A stretch of 17,638 nucleotides of DNA from contig CAZRPI010000075.1 of the NCBI GenBank assembly GCA_964601865.1, positions 1-17,638 on the forward strand, read 5' to 3'. This document shows positions 7,233-14,714 of the stretch, piece by piece; the stretch's first letter is position 1, and every line of letters starts with the position of its first letter. The position numbers were made by a program, and so were the translations under genes. The notes below the pieces were generated by a model. That model did not search any database. It was not told the origin of the DNA and saw only the letters and a program-made list of their open reading frames with translations. Source of the stretch: Pseudopelobacter sp964601865 (GTDB lineage Bacteria > Desulfobacterota > Desulfuromonadia > Geobacterales > Pseudopelobacteraceae).

Positions 7233-7261
7233 TTGACAGCACCAGCTCGAAAGGATATTGA
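7233..7261 (+). promoter_or_regulatory. Candidate promoter for rph-rdgB-rlmD
   Basis: A perfect TTGACA (7233-7238) lies 2 nt after the terminator T-run. The -10 is either GATATT (7254-7259, spacing 15) or TATTGA (7256-7261, spacing 17), neither ideal. Its position right behind a terminator and before a three-gene set favours function. Confidence 0.55.
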
Positions 7262-7309
7262 ACAGCTTCGGTTGTATCGGAAGGAAGATGATTTTTCAGG
7301 GAGCCTGGA

Positions 7310-8029
7310 ATGACGAGAAGGGATGGAAGGGGTGAACGGTCATTGCGCCGGATTTCAATCACCCGGCATTTTACGAAATATGCTGAGGGCTCGGTCCTGG
7401 TGGAGTTTGGCGACACAAGGGTTCTCTGCAACGCTTCGGTGGAAGAATCCGTGCCGCCATTTCTGCGGGGGAGGGGAACCGGCTGGGTTACGGCCGAGTA
7501 TTCGATGTTGCCCCGCGCAACCCACACCCGTTCGCCCCGTGAGGCGACCAGGGGAAAACAGGGGGGGCGTACCCTGGAAATCCAGCGTCTGATCGGACGG
7601 TCATTGAGGGCTGTTACCGATCTTGCGCTACTGGGGGAACGGTGCATCTATATCGACTGTGATGTGCTTCAGGCCGACGGTGGCACTAGGACCGCCTCCA
7701 TCACCGGCGCTTATGTGGCCCTGGCCGATGCCCTGGAAACATTGAAAAATAGCGGGCTGATCCCCCATAACCCCCTGAAGGAAGCTGTGGCCGCGGTAAG
7801 CGTCGGTGTCGTCGGCGGGGAGACCCTGCTCGACCTGGATTACAGCGAGGATTCGTCAGCCGAGGTTGACATGAACTTCGTCATGACTTCCAGCAGGCGT
7901 TTTGTCGAGGTGCAGGGCACGGCCGAATCCGAGCCGTTTACCCTTGACCAGATGGATTCCATGCGATCGCTGGCCATGGAGGGAATCTGCCGGTTGTTTG
8001 AGGTCCAGCAGGAGGCGTTGAAGGGATGA
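7310..8029 (+). CDS. rph: Ribonuclease PH, 239 aa
   Basis: Phosphorolytic 3'-to-5' exoribonuclease that trims tRNA 3' ends and takes part in rRNA turnover; the family forms a hexameric ring of trimeric dimers. The single RNase PH domain spans almost the whole protein. It shows the N-terminal RxDGR (residues 4-8), GGRT with R87, IQRLIGRSLRAV (91-102) and CDVLQADGGTRTASITGA (117-134), whose GTR binds phosphate. Length agrees with the usual 235-245 residues and the C-terminus is intact, unlike the frameshifted rph of E. coli K-12. ATG at 7310 has AGGGAG (7298-7303) 6 nt upstream. Its stop overlaps the rdgB start (ATGA at 8026-8029). Confidence 0.96.
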   Translation: MTRRDGRGERSLRRISITRHFTKYAEGSVLVEFGDTRVLCNASVEESVPPFLRGRGTGWVTAEYSMLPRATHTRSPREATRGKQGGRTLEIQRLIGRSLRAVTDLALLGERCIYIDCDVLQADGGTRTASITGAYVALADALETLKNSGLIPHNPLKEAVAAVSVGVVGGETLLDLDYSEDSSAEVDMNFVMTSSRRFVEVQGTAESEPFTLDQMDSMRSLAMEGICRLFEVQQEALKG

Positions 8030-8625
8030 AGACGCTCGTGGTCGCAACCCGCAACCGCGGCAAACTGGGGGAAATAGGTGAATTCCTCACCGGACTCGTT
8101 CTGAATGTTGTTTCCGCGGCTGATTTTGAAGGCTTTCAGGAAACCGTTGAGGATGGCGACACATTTGAGGCCAATGCGCTGAAAAAGGCCCGTGAAGCCA
8201 TGTTGCATACCGGGTTGCCGGCTCTGGCCGACGACTCCGGCCTTGTGGTCGATGCGCTTGGCGGACGCCCCGGCGTTTATTCCGCGCGTTTTGCCGGGGA
8301 GAACGCCGATGACTCGGCCAATAACCGCAGACTGCTCAAGGAACTGACGGGGGTGCCCATGGAGTCGAGGAGCGCTGCATTTGTCTGCGCCATGGCCTTC
8401 GTGACTCCCGATGGTGGGGAGCACCTGTTTCGTGGCAGGATCGCAGGGCGTATTCTGACCGGGGAGCGCGGTACCGGTGGTTTCGGGTATGACCCTCTCT
8501 TTCTGGTGGAGGGGTTGGAACGCACCATGGCGGAGCTTGGCATCGGGGAAAAGAATCGTATCAGTCATCGCGGGCAGGCGCTGCTGGGTTTCAGGAAGTA
8601 CCTGCGCGGCGTTGAAAGAACATGA
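8026..8625 (+). CDS. rdgB: RdgB/HAM1 family dITP/XTP pyrophosphatase, 199 aa
   Basis: Hydrolyses non-canonical purine nucleoside triphosphates (dITP, ITP, XTP) to monophosphates plus pyrophosphate, keeping them out of DNA and RNA. Motifs in order: VATRNRGKLGEI (residues 6-17), DTFEANALKKA (45-55), ADDSGLVVDALGGRPGVYSARFAG (68-91, with the catalytic aspartate pair), GGFGYDPLF (151-159) and NRISHRGQAL (177-186). Length matches the family. The ATGA overlap with rph suggests translational coupling, and the rph-rdgB pairing is common in bacteria. The end overlaps the rlmD start in the same way. Confidence 0.96.
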   Translation: MKTLVVATRNRGKLGEIGEFLTGLVLNVVSAADFEGFQETVEDGDTFEANALKKAREAMLHTGLPALADDSGLVVDALGGRPGVYSARFAGENADDSANNRRLLKELTGVPMESRSAAFVCAMAFVTPDGGEHLFRGRIAGRILTGERGTGGFGYDPLFLVEGLERTMAELGIGEKNRISHRGQALLGFRKYLRGVERT

Positions 8626-10130
8626 ACAGGGTAAGAGCGCCTAGAATGAAAAAGGAATCAGAAAACGGCCGAATCGCGGGACAGCGCGGCAAATCATCCC
8701 GTACTGCGGATGCCTCGGCAAGTGGTGACGGATTGCCCGGACCCGGACGGTTGTCCCCGAAGTCGGTCATTGAGGCACAGATAACCGCCCTTGACGAAGA
8801 GGGTTACGGCATCTCCTGTCACGGAACGCACGCCCTGAGGATATCTGGCGTTCTTCCGGGCGAGAGGGTGCTTGCCGGGATCGATCATGCTGCGCAGCGC
8901 GTTGCCTTCGGTCATGCGAAGAAGATCCTTGCCCCTGCGACCACCAGGAGCAAACACCCCCCTTGCCGGGAAAGCCGTCTTTGCCTCGGCTGTCCCCTGA
9001 TCGTCATGAAGTATGGGGACCAGGCCGAATGGAAGCATGATTTTGTTCTCAGACATGTGCAGACCTATCGCGAACTGGGCGATATTAAAGTCCACCCGCT
9101 CCTCTCCCCCGAACGTCTGACGCGGTATCGCACCACTGTCCGGCTGGTGATCGCCGGCAAACATTCCGAACCCTATATCGGAATTTTCCGGCGCTCCACC
9201 CATGACGTCTTCGATCTGGAGGAGTGCCCGATTCATCACTCCCTGGTCAACCGCGCAATTGAGGTGATACGGCGGGGCATAACGAAACTGAAAGTGCCCA
9301 TATACAATCCGCGCAGCAGGATGGGACTCCTGCGCTATCTGGTCCTCAGGGTTTCCGAGACGGAGCAAAAGATCATGGTCGTCTTTGTCGTGGCCAGACG
9401 ATCCTTCAACGAGATCCACCATCTGGGCAAGTTTGTCAGGGAACAGCTCCCGGAGGTGGAGGTGCTCGCCCAGAACGTCAATCCCTCCGAGGGGAATGTC
9501 ATCATGGGGCCGGCCGATCATTTCCTCACTCCGAAGCATCACCTGACGGAGAGTATCGGCGATGTCCGGCTGATGATTTCACCCCGTTCCTTCTTTCAGG
9601 TGAACCGCGACGGAGCCCGGCTCATATACGGGAAGGTTCGGGAGTGGGCGCGGTTGACGGGAGTGGAGACGGTACTGGATCTCTACTGTGGCATCGGCGG
9701 CATCGCCCTGACCCTGGCGCGCGGCGCGGCCAGGGTGATTGGAGTGGAGTGCGTCGCATCGGCGGTGGAGGATGCCCGCAGGAACGCGCGCCTGAACGGC
9801 GTTGATAATTGCCTCTTTGAGGCTGGTGACGTTGCCGAACAGCTGGAAGAGCTCGCCGGGGAGAACGGACAGGTGGATGTGGTGGTGCTCAACCCCCCCC
9901 GCAAAGGGTGTGATGAACCGGTGCTGCGTCGCGTCGCGGCTCTTTCGCCGCGTACCATGATTTACGTTTCCTGCTCACCGCCGAGCCTGGCTCGCGACCT
10001 TAATATATTGAAAACTCTGGGATATGTCTGCGGCGAGATTCAGCCGGTGGACATGTTTCCGCAAACCATGCATGTGGAGAGCGTTGCCCGTCTGGAAAAA
10101 GTAATAAAACCGCTTGACAACACTGAATAG
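8622..10130 (+). CDS. rlmD: 23S rRNA (uracil-C5)-methyltransferase of the RlmD/RumA family, 502 aa
   Basis: SAM-dependent enzyme forming m5U in 23S rRNA (U1939 in E. coli numbering). A basic, low-complexity tail (residues 1-45) precedes a TRAM-like domain (about 48-105). The 4Fe-4S ligands are C115, C121, C124 and C202. The Rossmann methyltransferase domain has FFQVN (324-328), VLDLYCGIGGIALTLA (351-366), NPPRKGC (424-430), the catalytic-type SCSPPSLARD (450-459, C451) and the general-base region HVESVARLE (484-492, E486). The 502 residues exceed E. coli RumA by about 70, mostly from the N-terminal tail. Start choice is uncertain: ATG 8622 overlaps the rdgB stop, while ATG 8646 (residue 9) is equally possible, and neither has a strong SD. 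RlmCD, which also methylates U747, cannot be excluded. Confidence 0.9.
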   Translation: MNRVRAPRMKKESENGRIAGQRGKSSRTADASASGDGLPGPGRLSPKSVIEAQITALDEEGYGISCHGTHALRISGVLPGERVLAGIDHAAQRVAFGHAKKILAPATTRSKHPPCRESRLCLGCPLIVMKYGDQAEWKHDFVLRHVQTYRELGDIKVHPLLSPERLTRYRTTVRLVIAGKHSEPYIGIFRRSTHDVFDLEECPIHHSLVNRAIEVIRRGITKLKVPIYNPRSRMGLLRYLVLRVSETEQKIMVVFVVARRSFNEIHHLGKFVREQLPEVEVLAQNVNPSEGNVIMGPADHFLTPKHHLTESIGDVRLMISPRSFFQVNRDGARLIYGKVREWARLTGVETVLDLYCGIGGIALTLARGAARVIGVECVASAVEDARRNARLNGVDNCLFEAGDVAEQLEELAGENGQVDVVVLNPPRKGCDEPVLRRVAALSPRTMIYVSCSPPSLARDLNILKTLGYVCGEIQPVDMFPQTMHVESVARLEKVIKPLDNTE

Positions 10131-10143
10131 TTACTGCTATTAC
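10114..10143 (+). promoter_or_regulatory. Promoter for tRNA-Val
   Basis: A consensus TTGACA (10114-10119) lies inside the last codons of rlmD. TATTAC (10138-10143, 4 of 6) is 18 nt downstream, just past the rlmD stop. Initiation would fall near 10150, about 10 nt before the mature tRNA 5' end. Confidence 0.65.
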
Positions 10144-10159
10144 TCTTGTGCTCTGGTAC

Positions 10160-10234
10160 AGGCGCGTAGCTCAGGGGGAGAGCGCTACCTTGACACGGTA
10201 GAGGTCGGCGGTTCGAGACCGCCCGCGCCTACCA
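10160..10234 (+). tRNA. tRNA-Val, anticodon GAC
   Basis: Folds into a full cloverleaf of 75 nt with encoded CCA (10232-10234). The acceptor AGGCGCG (10160-10166) pairs with CGCGCCT (10224-10230). The D stem is GCTC/GAGC with a short 7-nt loop. Anticodon stem CTACC/GGTAG encloses the loop TTGACAC, whose anticodon GAC reads GUC and GUU valine codons. A 5-nt variable region is followed by T stem GGCGG/CCGCC with loop TTCGAGA. The discriminator base is A, as usual for valine tRNAs. It is flanked by its own promoter and terminator, and the downstream side shows no integrated element. Confidence 0.97.
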
Positions 10235-10257
10235 ACCAGGCGTTAAGGCAATGTCGG

Positions 10258-10283
10258 GGCATCGATAGGTTTCGATGCCTTTT
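10258..10283 (+). terminator. Intrinsic terminator after tRNA-Val
   Basis: Stem GGCATCGA (10258-10265) and TCGATGCC (10272-10279), loop of 6 nt, then TTTT (10280-10283). The 8-bp stem is perfect. It ends the tRNA transcript 24 nt after the CCA. Confidence 0.75.
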
Positions 10284-10369
10284 CTGTTTGAACAGAAGGA
10301 GGCATTGACCATGACGTCGTCACGGCCTGGGGGCCGGATGCGGCGAAAGGGATTCACAGAGGGCGACAC
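10282..10369 (+). promoter_or_regulatory. thrS leader: two small hairpins and a strong SD before an overlapping out-of-frame ORF
   Basis: TTCTGTT (10282-10288) and AACAGAA (10291-10297) form an inverted repeat that runs into AAGGAGG (10296-10302). This is the best SD in the area, 8 nt before ATG 10311. The ORF from 10311 runs in another frame into thrS and stops at 10515-10517. A second hairpin, CGGCC (10323-10327) and GGCCG (10332-10336), follows. The thrS start itself has only AGAGGG (10358-10363). E. coli thrS is autoregulated through a tRNA-like leader; no comparable fold is obvious here. Confidence 0.4.
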
Positions 10370-12280
10370 ATGTCAACTATCGCGATCACATTACCAGACG
10401 GCTCGAAACGTGAGCTTCCCGCCGGTTCCAACGTTGCCGACCTGGCCGCTTCCATCGGCTCCGGCCTTGCCAAGGCGGCCATTGCCGGAAAAGTCCACGG
10501 TGAACTGGTTGATCTGACAACGACTCTTTCCGACGGATGTCAGGCGGAGATAATAACCGAAAAGAGCCCGGAGGCTCTTGATATTGTCCGCCACTCCGCC
10601 GCCCATTTGATGGCCCATGCCGTCAAGGAGCTTTTCCCGCAGGTCAGGGTAACCATTGGACCAGCCATTGAAAACGGTTTTTACTATGATTTCGACAGGG
10701 ACACCCCTTTTACTCCCGAGGACCTGGAGCGCATCGAGGCCAGAATGAGGGAACTGGCCGCTGCCGACCTGAAAATTGAGCGTCGGGAACTGAGCAGCTC
10801 GGATGCGGTGGACATGTTTTCCCGGATGGGAGAGACGTACAAGGTGGAACTGATCAACGACCTGGGGGTAGATTCGGTTTCCGTTTACAGCCAGGGGGAT
10901 TTTGCCGATCTCTGCCGCGGCCCCCATCTTCCCTCCACATCGAGGATCAGGGCTTTCAAGCTCCTCTCCATAGCCGGAGCCTACTGGCGCGGTGACGAGA
11001 AGAACCGCATGCTCCAGCGGATCTATGGTACGGCCTTTACCGATAAGAAGGAACTGACTTCCTATCTGAACCGGCTGGAAGAGGCCAAGCGTCGTGACCA
11101 CCGGAAACTCGGCAGGGAGCTGGATCTCTTCTCCTTTTCCGACGACGTGGGCGCCGGCCTGGTGATCTGGCATCCCAAGGGGGCGATGCTGCGCACGATC
11201 CTGGAGGACTTCGAACGCCGGGAGCACCTCAAACGGGGTTACGACATTGTTCTCGGGCCGCAGATTCTCAAGAAAGAACTCTGGGAACGCTCGGGCCACT
11301 ACGATAACTACCGCGAGAACATGTATTTCACCGAAGTCGACGGACAGGGCTACGGCATCAAGCCCATGAACTGTCTTTCTCATATGATGATCTACAAGTC
11401 CCGCCTAAGGAGCTACCGCGACCTCCCGCTCCGTTATTTCGAGCTGGGGACGGTTCACCGCCACGAACGGGCCGGGGTTCTGCACGGCCTTCTGAGAGTG
11501 CGTGGCTTTACCCAGGATGACGCCCATATTCTCTGCGCGCCCGAGCAGCTTGACGGAGAGATCAAAGGGGTTATCAGGTTCGTCAGCGATATCATGGCTA
11601 TTTTCGGTTTCGAATATGAAATGGAGCTTTCGACCCGTCCGGAAAAATCCATCGGCGATGACAATGCCTGGGAACTGGCCACCAATGCGCTCCTTTCGGC
11701 GCTGAAGGATACGGGGCGCCCCTATGAGATCAATGAGGGAGACGGCGCGTTTTATGGTCCCAAGATCGACATCAAGCTGAAAGACGCGCTTGACAGGCGC
11801 TGGCAGTGTGCTACTATCCAATGCGATTTTACTCTGCCGGAGCGGTTCGATCTGCATTACATCGCTCCCAACGGTGAAAAGAAGCGTCCCGTCATGGTGC
11901 ACAGGGTAGTTCTCGGCGCCATCGAGCGCTTCATCGGTGTTCTCATCGAGCACTACGCGGGCAATTTCCCGCTCTGGCTCTCTCCGGTACAGGCCATACT
12001 CCTGACCGTTACCGATAACCATATCTCCTACGCCCAGGAGGTGCTCACGCAGCTCAGGGAGTCGGGGATTCGTGTGCAGAGCGATTTCCGTAATGAAAAA
12101 CTGAGCTTCAAGATCAGGGAGGCCCAACTCCAGAAAATTCCCTACATGCTGGTGATAGGTGATAAGGAGATGGAGTCCGGGACGCTGACCCCGCGCTATC
12201 GTGATGGCAAGAATCTTGAGGCGATGAAACCTGCCGATTTCGTTGCATTCGTTGAAACTGAAGTTAAAAAATTCGCTTGA
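10370..12280 (+). CDS. thrS: Threonyl-tRNA synthetase, 636 aa
   Basis: Class II aminoacyl-tRNA synthetase charging tRNA-Thr; works as a dimer in the cytoplasm. Domains: TGS (residues 1-63), the N2 editing domain with HSAAH (H75, H79) and C182RGPH that removes mischarged serine, the catalytic core (about 245-535), and the C-terminal anticodon-binding domain (about 540-636). The active-site zinc ligands are C335 (MNCLSH), H386 (DDAHI) and H511 (VHRVVLG). Motif 2 is FELGTVHRHERAG (357-369). Length matches the usual 635-645. The start at ATG 10370 places the TGS domain directly at the N-terminus, as in the family, with AGAGGG 6 nt upstream. It heads the thrS-infC-rpmI-rplT cluster. Confidence 0.97.
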   Translation: MSTIAITLPDGSKRELPAGSNVADLAASIGSGLAKAAIAGKVHGELVDLTTTLSDGCQAEIITEKSPEALDIVRHSAAHLMAHAVKELFPQVRVTIGPAIENGFYYDFDRDTPFTPEDLERIEARMRELAAADLKIERRELSSSDAVDMFSRMGETYKVELINDLGVDSVSVYSQGDFADLCRGPHLPSTSRIRAFKLLSIAGAYWRGDEKNRMLQRIYGTAFTDKKELTSYLNRLEEAKRRDHRKLGRELDLFSFSDDVGAGLVIWHPKGAMLRTILEDFERREHLKRGYDIVLGPQILKKELWERSGHYDNYRENMYFTEVDGQGYGIKPMNCLSHMMIYKSRLRSYRDLPLRYFELGTVHRHERAGVLHGLLRVRGFTQDDAHILCAPEQLDGEIKGVIRFVSDIMAIFGFEYEMELSTRPEKSIGDDNAWELATNALLSALKDTGRPYEINEGDGAFYGPKIDIKLKDALDRRWQCATIQCDFTLPERFDLHYIAPNGEKKRPVMVHRVVLGAIERFIGVLIEHYAGNFPLWLSPVQAILLTVTDNHISYAQEVLTQLRESGIRVQSDFRNEKLSFKIREAQLQKIPYMLVIGDKEMESGTLTPRYRDGKNLEAMKPADFVAFVETEVKKFA

Positions 12281-12318
12281 TTGCGTTTGAGACTCGACTG
12301 AAGTCCCAGTATTCACTC

Positions 12319-12334
12319 AGGAGGTGTAGCCATA
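12319..12334 (+). promoter_or_regulatory. infC initiation site: full Shine-Dalgarno and ATA start codon
   Basis: AGGAGGTG (12319-12326), fully complementary to the 16S rRNA tail, is 5 nt before ATA (12332-12334), which is in frame with IF3. No ATG, GTG or TTG lies at an appropriate distance. IF3 rejects initiation at near-cognate codons, so an ATA start would let IF3 repress its own translation, as AUU does in E. coli infC. Confidence 0.8.
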
Positions 12335-12850
12335 GCAAAACCGACCGTAAACATCAATAACGCCATTCGTGCAGCTGAAGTCAGGGTGATCGGTCCCAGC
12401 AGCGAACAGCTTGGTGTTCTTCCCATATCCAGGGCACTTGAACTGGCGGAACAGCAGCAGTTGGATCTTGTAGAGGTATCACCCACCGCGACCCCTCCCG
12501 TATGCCGCATCATGGATTACGGCAAGTTCAAGTACCAGCAGAGTAAAAAACTGCAGGAAGCCAGAAAGAAACAGGTGCATGTCGAGGTCAAGGAGATCAA
12601 GCTGCGCCCCAAGACCGATGAGCATGATCTGATGTTTAAGGTTAAGCATGCCCGGCGTTTCCTCGAAGAGGGAAATAAAGCAAAGGTTACACTCGTGTTC
12701 CGGGGAAGAGAGATCACCCATATGGATATCGGGCGGGCCGTAATTCAGCGGTTTGCCACCGAACTAGAAGATATCGCGGTTATCGAGTCCCATCCGCGTG
12801 TCGACGGACGCAACATGTTCATGATCGTGGCCCCCAAGACCAAGAAATAG
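12332..12850 (+). CDS. infC: Translation initiation factor IF-3, 172 aa, apparent ATA start
   Basis: Binds the 30S subunit, prevents premature 50S joining and checks the start codon and initiator tRNA. The N-terminal domain has the conserved INxxIRAxEVRVIG pattern (residues 8-21) and LDLVEVSPTATPPVCRIMDYGKFKY (45-68). A basic linker covers 70-85. The C-terminal domain shows KEIKLRPKTDEHDL (87-100), ARRFLEEGNKAKVTLVFRGRE (107-127) and a final MFMIVAPKTKK. The start is ATA at 12332 because the frame is closed upstream by TGA at 12299, the SD at 12319-12326 points to it, and the protein then has the normal 170-180 residues. Starting at GTG 12386 would lose the conserved IR motif and has no SD. 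It lies 51 nt after thrS, in the standard thrS-infC-rpmI-rplT order. Confidence 0.95.
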   Translation: MAKPTVNINNAIRAAEVRVIGPSSEQLGVLPISRALELAEQQQLDLVEVSPTATPPVCRIMDYGKFKYQQSKKLQEARKKQVHVEVKEIKLRPKTDEHDLMFKVKHARRFLEEGNKAKVTLVFRGREITHMDIGRAVIQRFATELEDIAVIESHPRVDGRNMFMIVAPKTKK

Positions 12851-12892
12851 CACAATTACGCATATAATCTTATTTTGAAGGAGATAGGTGTC

Positions 12893-13090
12893 ATGCCGAA
12901 AATCAAGACAAACCGTGGTGCCGCAAAACGGTTCAGGAAGTCTGCATCCGGACGCATCAAGCGCGGCAGCGCTTTCATCAGCCACATTCTCACCTGCAAG
13001 ACCCGCAAGCGCAAGCGTCATCTGCGGGGTGTTACCATGGTGTCGGATGTGGATCAGAAGAATATCTCTCGTCTTATCCCGTACAAGTAA
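12893..13090 (+). CDS. rpmI: 50S ribosomal protein L35, 65 aa
   Basis: Small basic protein of the large ribosomal subunit. The sequence begins MPKIKTNRGAAKRFRKSASGR and ends SRLIPYK, both diagnostic of L35, at the standard 65 residues. The ATG at 12893 is chosen over an in-frame upstream start at 12875 because AAGGAG (12878-12883) lies 9 nt before it and L35 always begins MPK. The gap from infC is 42 nt. Confidence 0.97.
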   Translation: MPKIKTNRGAAKRFRKSASGRIKRGSAFISHILTCKTRKRKRHLRGVTMVSDVDQKNISRLIPYK

Positions 13091-13165
13091 AGCGGGCAAC
13101 GCCAAGAACCACGAGGACGGTCTCCCCTTGTGGATCGGGCAAAATTCATCAACAAGGAGTAGAGT

Positions 13166-13519
13166 ATGCCACGTGTAAAAAGAGGTTTCAAAGCGAGACG
13201 CAGACGTAACAAGGTCCTGAAGCTTGCAAAGGGATACCGGGGCGCCAGGAGTAAATTGTTCAGAAGCGCCACCGAAGCGGTTGATCGTGCCCTTAATTAC
13301 GCCTTTCGCGACCGCAGGGTGAAAAAACGTGATTTCCGCAGTCTCTGGATTACCCGGATCAATGCCGCATCACGTCTGAACGGGCTTTCCTACAGCAAGT
13401 TCATCCACGGTTTGAAGAAGGCCAATGTGGAAATCGACCGTAAGGTCCTTGCCGATATCGCCGTTTCGGATCCCAGGGGATTCTCGGAAATTGCCGGGGT
13501 TGCCAAGGCCAGCATCTAG
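13166..13519 (+). CDS. rplT: 50S ribosomal protein L20, 117 aa
   Basis: Early-assembly 23S rRNA-binding protein of the large subunit. It begins MPRVKRGFKARRRR, carries KLAKGYRGARSKLFR and the C-terminal GLSYSKFIHGLKKA, and has the usual 117-119 residues. AAGGAG (13154-13159) is 6 nt before the ATG. In E. coli and Bacillus, L20 represses its own operon by binding the leader RNA. The 75-nt rpmI-rplT gap shows no clear 23S rRNA mimic by eye. A strong terminator follows 28 nt after the stop. Confidence 0.97.
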   Translation: MPRVKRGFKARRRRNKVLKLAKGYRGARSKLFRSATEAVDRALNYAFRDRRVKKRDFRSLWITRINAASRLNGLSYSKFIHGLKKANVEIDRKVLADIAVSDPRGFSEIAGVAKASI

Positions 13520-13547
13520 TTCTGTAGGCACCGTATATTAACTCAAT

Positions 13548-13582
13548 GGGGAACGGGATGAAAACGCCCGTTCCCCTTTTTT
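13548..13582 (+). terminator. Intrinsic terminator (or attenuator) between rplT and pheS
   Basis: Perfect 10-bp stem, GGGGAACGGG (13548-13557) with CCCGTTCCCC (13567-13576), a 9-nt loop and six T (13577-13582). It ends only 13 nt before the pheS ATG, and the pheS SD (AAGGG, 13583-13587) starts at the next base. It either ends the ribosomal-protein transcript or controls read-through into pheST. Confidence 0.9.
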
Positions 13583-13595
13583 AAGGGTAAACGCC

Positions 13596-14612
13596 ATGCG
13601 GGAACAGCTTGAACAACTGAGAGGGGAAGCGCTCCAGGCCATCGTGGAAGCATCGTGCGAAGAGACGCTTCAGAATGTAAGGGTCAGGTTTCTTGGTCGC
13701 AAGGGTGAGCTGACCGCACTCATGAAAGGGTTGGGCGGGTTGACCGCCGAGGAGCGGCCTGCCGTTGGTCAGCTGGTCAATACCATCAGGAGTGAGATTG
13801 AGTCCAGGCTTGAAGCCGCTCTGATTGTCGCGCGCGAAAAGTCCAGAAACGAACGGCTCCAGTCCGAGAGGATCGATGTGACTCTCCCGGGCCGGCGTCT
13901 GCCCCATGGCAGCAAACACCCGATTACCCTGGTCATCGAAGAAGTCAGCGAAATTTTTGCCGGGCTCGGTTTCTCGGTTGCCGAGGGACCAGAGATCGAA
14001 CAGGACTGGTACAACTTCGAGGCGCTCAATTTTCCTCCCGAACACCCTGCCCGGGACATGCAGGATACCTTCTTCGTGGAAAACGATCTGCTGCTGAGAA
14101 CCCACACCTCTCCGGTCCAGATCCGCAGCATGCTGAAACAGAAACCGCCGATCCGTATCATTGCCCCGGGCACGGTTTACCGTTGCGATTCCGATGCCAC
14201 CCATTCACCCATGTTTCACCAGATCGAAGGGCTTCTGGTGGACAGGGGGGTCAGCTTCGGCGACCTGAAGGGGATCCTGACGGAATTTACCAACCGGCTC
14301 TTCGGCCAGAAGACCGGGGTCAGGCTTCGTCCCAGTTTCTTCCCCTTTACCGAGCCGTCGGCTGAGGTCGATATCAGCTGCGTGATCTGTGGCGGAAAGG
14401 GATGCAGAGTCTGCAAGAACAGCGGCTGGCTGGAAATTCTCGGGGCCGGCATGGTTGACCCGGAAGTGTACCGTCACGTCGGCTACGACGCCGAGGAGGT
14501 TTCAGGCTTTGCGTTCGGTATGGGCGTCGAGCGTATCGCCATGCTGAAATACGGCATCAGCGACATGCGCCTTCTGTTCGAAAATGATGTGCGTTTTCTC
14601 CGTCAGTTCTGA
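13596..14612 (+). CDS. pheS: Phenylalanyl-tRNA synthetase alpha subunit, 338 aa
   Basis: Catalytic subunit of the heterotetrameric enzyme that charges tRNA-Phe. An N-terminal helical/coiled-coil arm (residues 1-85) binds tRNA. The class II core follows: RLPHGSKHPI (101-110), FSVAEGPEIEQDWYNFEALN (126-145), motif 2 GTVYRCDSDATHSPMFHQIEG (192-212), and motif 3 GFAFGMGVERIAMLKYGI (304-321). A four-cysteine insertion, CVICGGKGCRVC (262-273), is found in many bacterial PheS proteins and may bind zinc. Length is normal. The ATG at 13596 has AAGGG 8 nt upstream, adjoining a terminator. No promoter is evident between the terminator and the gene, so transcription probably reads through from upstream. 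Confidence 0.97.
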   Translation: MREQLEQLRGEALQAIVEASCEETLQNVRVRFLGRKGELTALMKGLGGLTAEERPAVGQLVNTIRSEIESRLEAALIVAREKSRNERLQSERIDVTLPGRRLPHGSKHPITLVIEEVSEIFAGLGFSVAEGPEIEQDWYNFEALNFPPEHPARDMQDTFFVENDLLLRTHTSPVQIRSMLKQKPPIRIIAPGTVYRCDSDATHSPMFHQIEGLLVDRGVSFGDLKGILTEFTNRLFGQKTGVRLRPSFFPFTEPSAEVDISCVICGGKGCRVCKNSGWLEILGAGMVDPEVYRHVGYDAEEVSGFAFGMGVERIAMLKYGISDMRLLFENDVRFLRQF

Positions 14613-14714
14613 CGGGGTGGTCCGGTTTGCCGTCTTGCTGGCGGGCCGTCCTTTTCTCCGGTTTGATGGGTTTTCCCCCATGTGCAGTTCAAACTCTTAG
14701 TGTGGTGCTCCGAT

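Noticed and set aside
10235..10370. Integrated element or attachment site beside tRNA-Val
   Set aside because: No integrase, no repeat of the tRNA 3' end, and conserved core genes resume at once.
12386..12850. IF3 starting at GTG 12386
   Set aside because: It has no SD and loses the conserved INxxIRAxEVR segment of the IF3 N-terminal domain.
12863..12868. TATAAT between infC and rpmI as a promoter
   Set aside because: No -35 element is present at 16-19 nt, and AT-rich gaps yield this hexamer by chance.
13546..13584. 12-codon ORF across the pheS terminator, ending in a Phe codon before TAA, as a leader peptide
   Set aside because: It has no SD, holds only one Phe codon, and its sequence is simply the terminator stem read in one frame.
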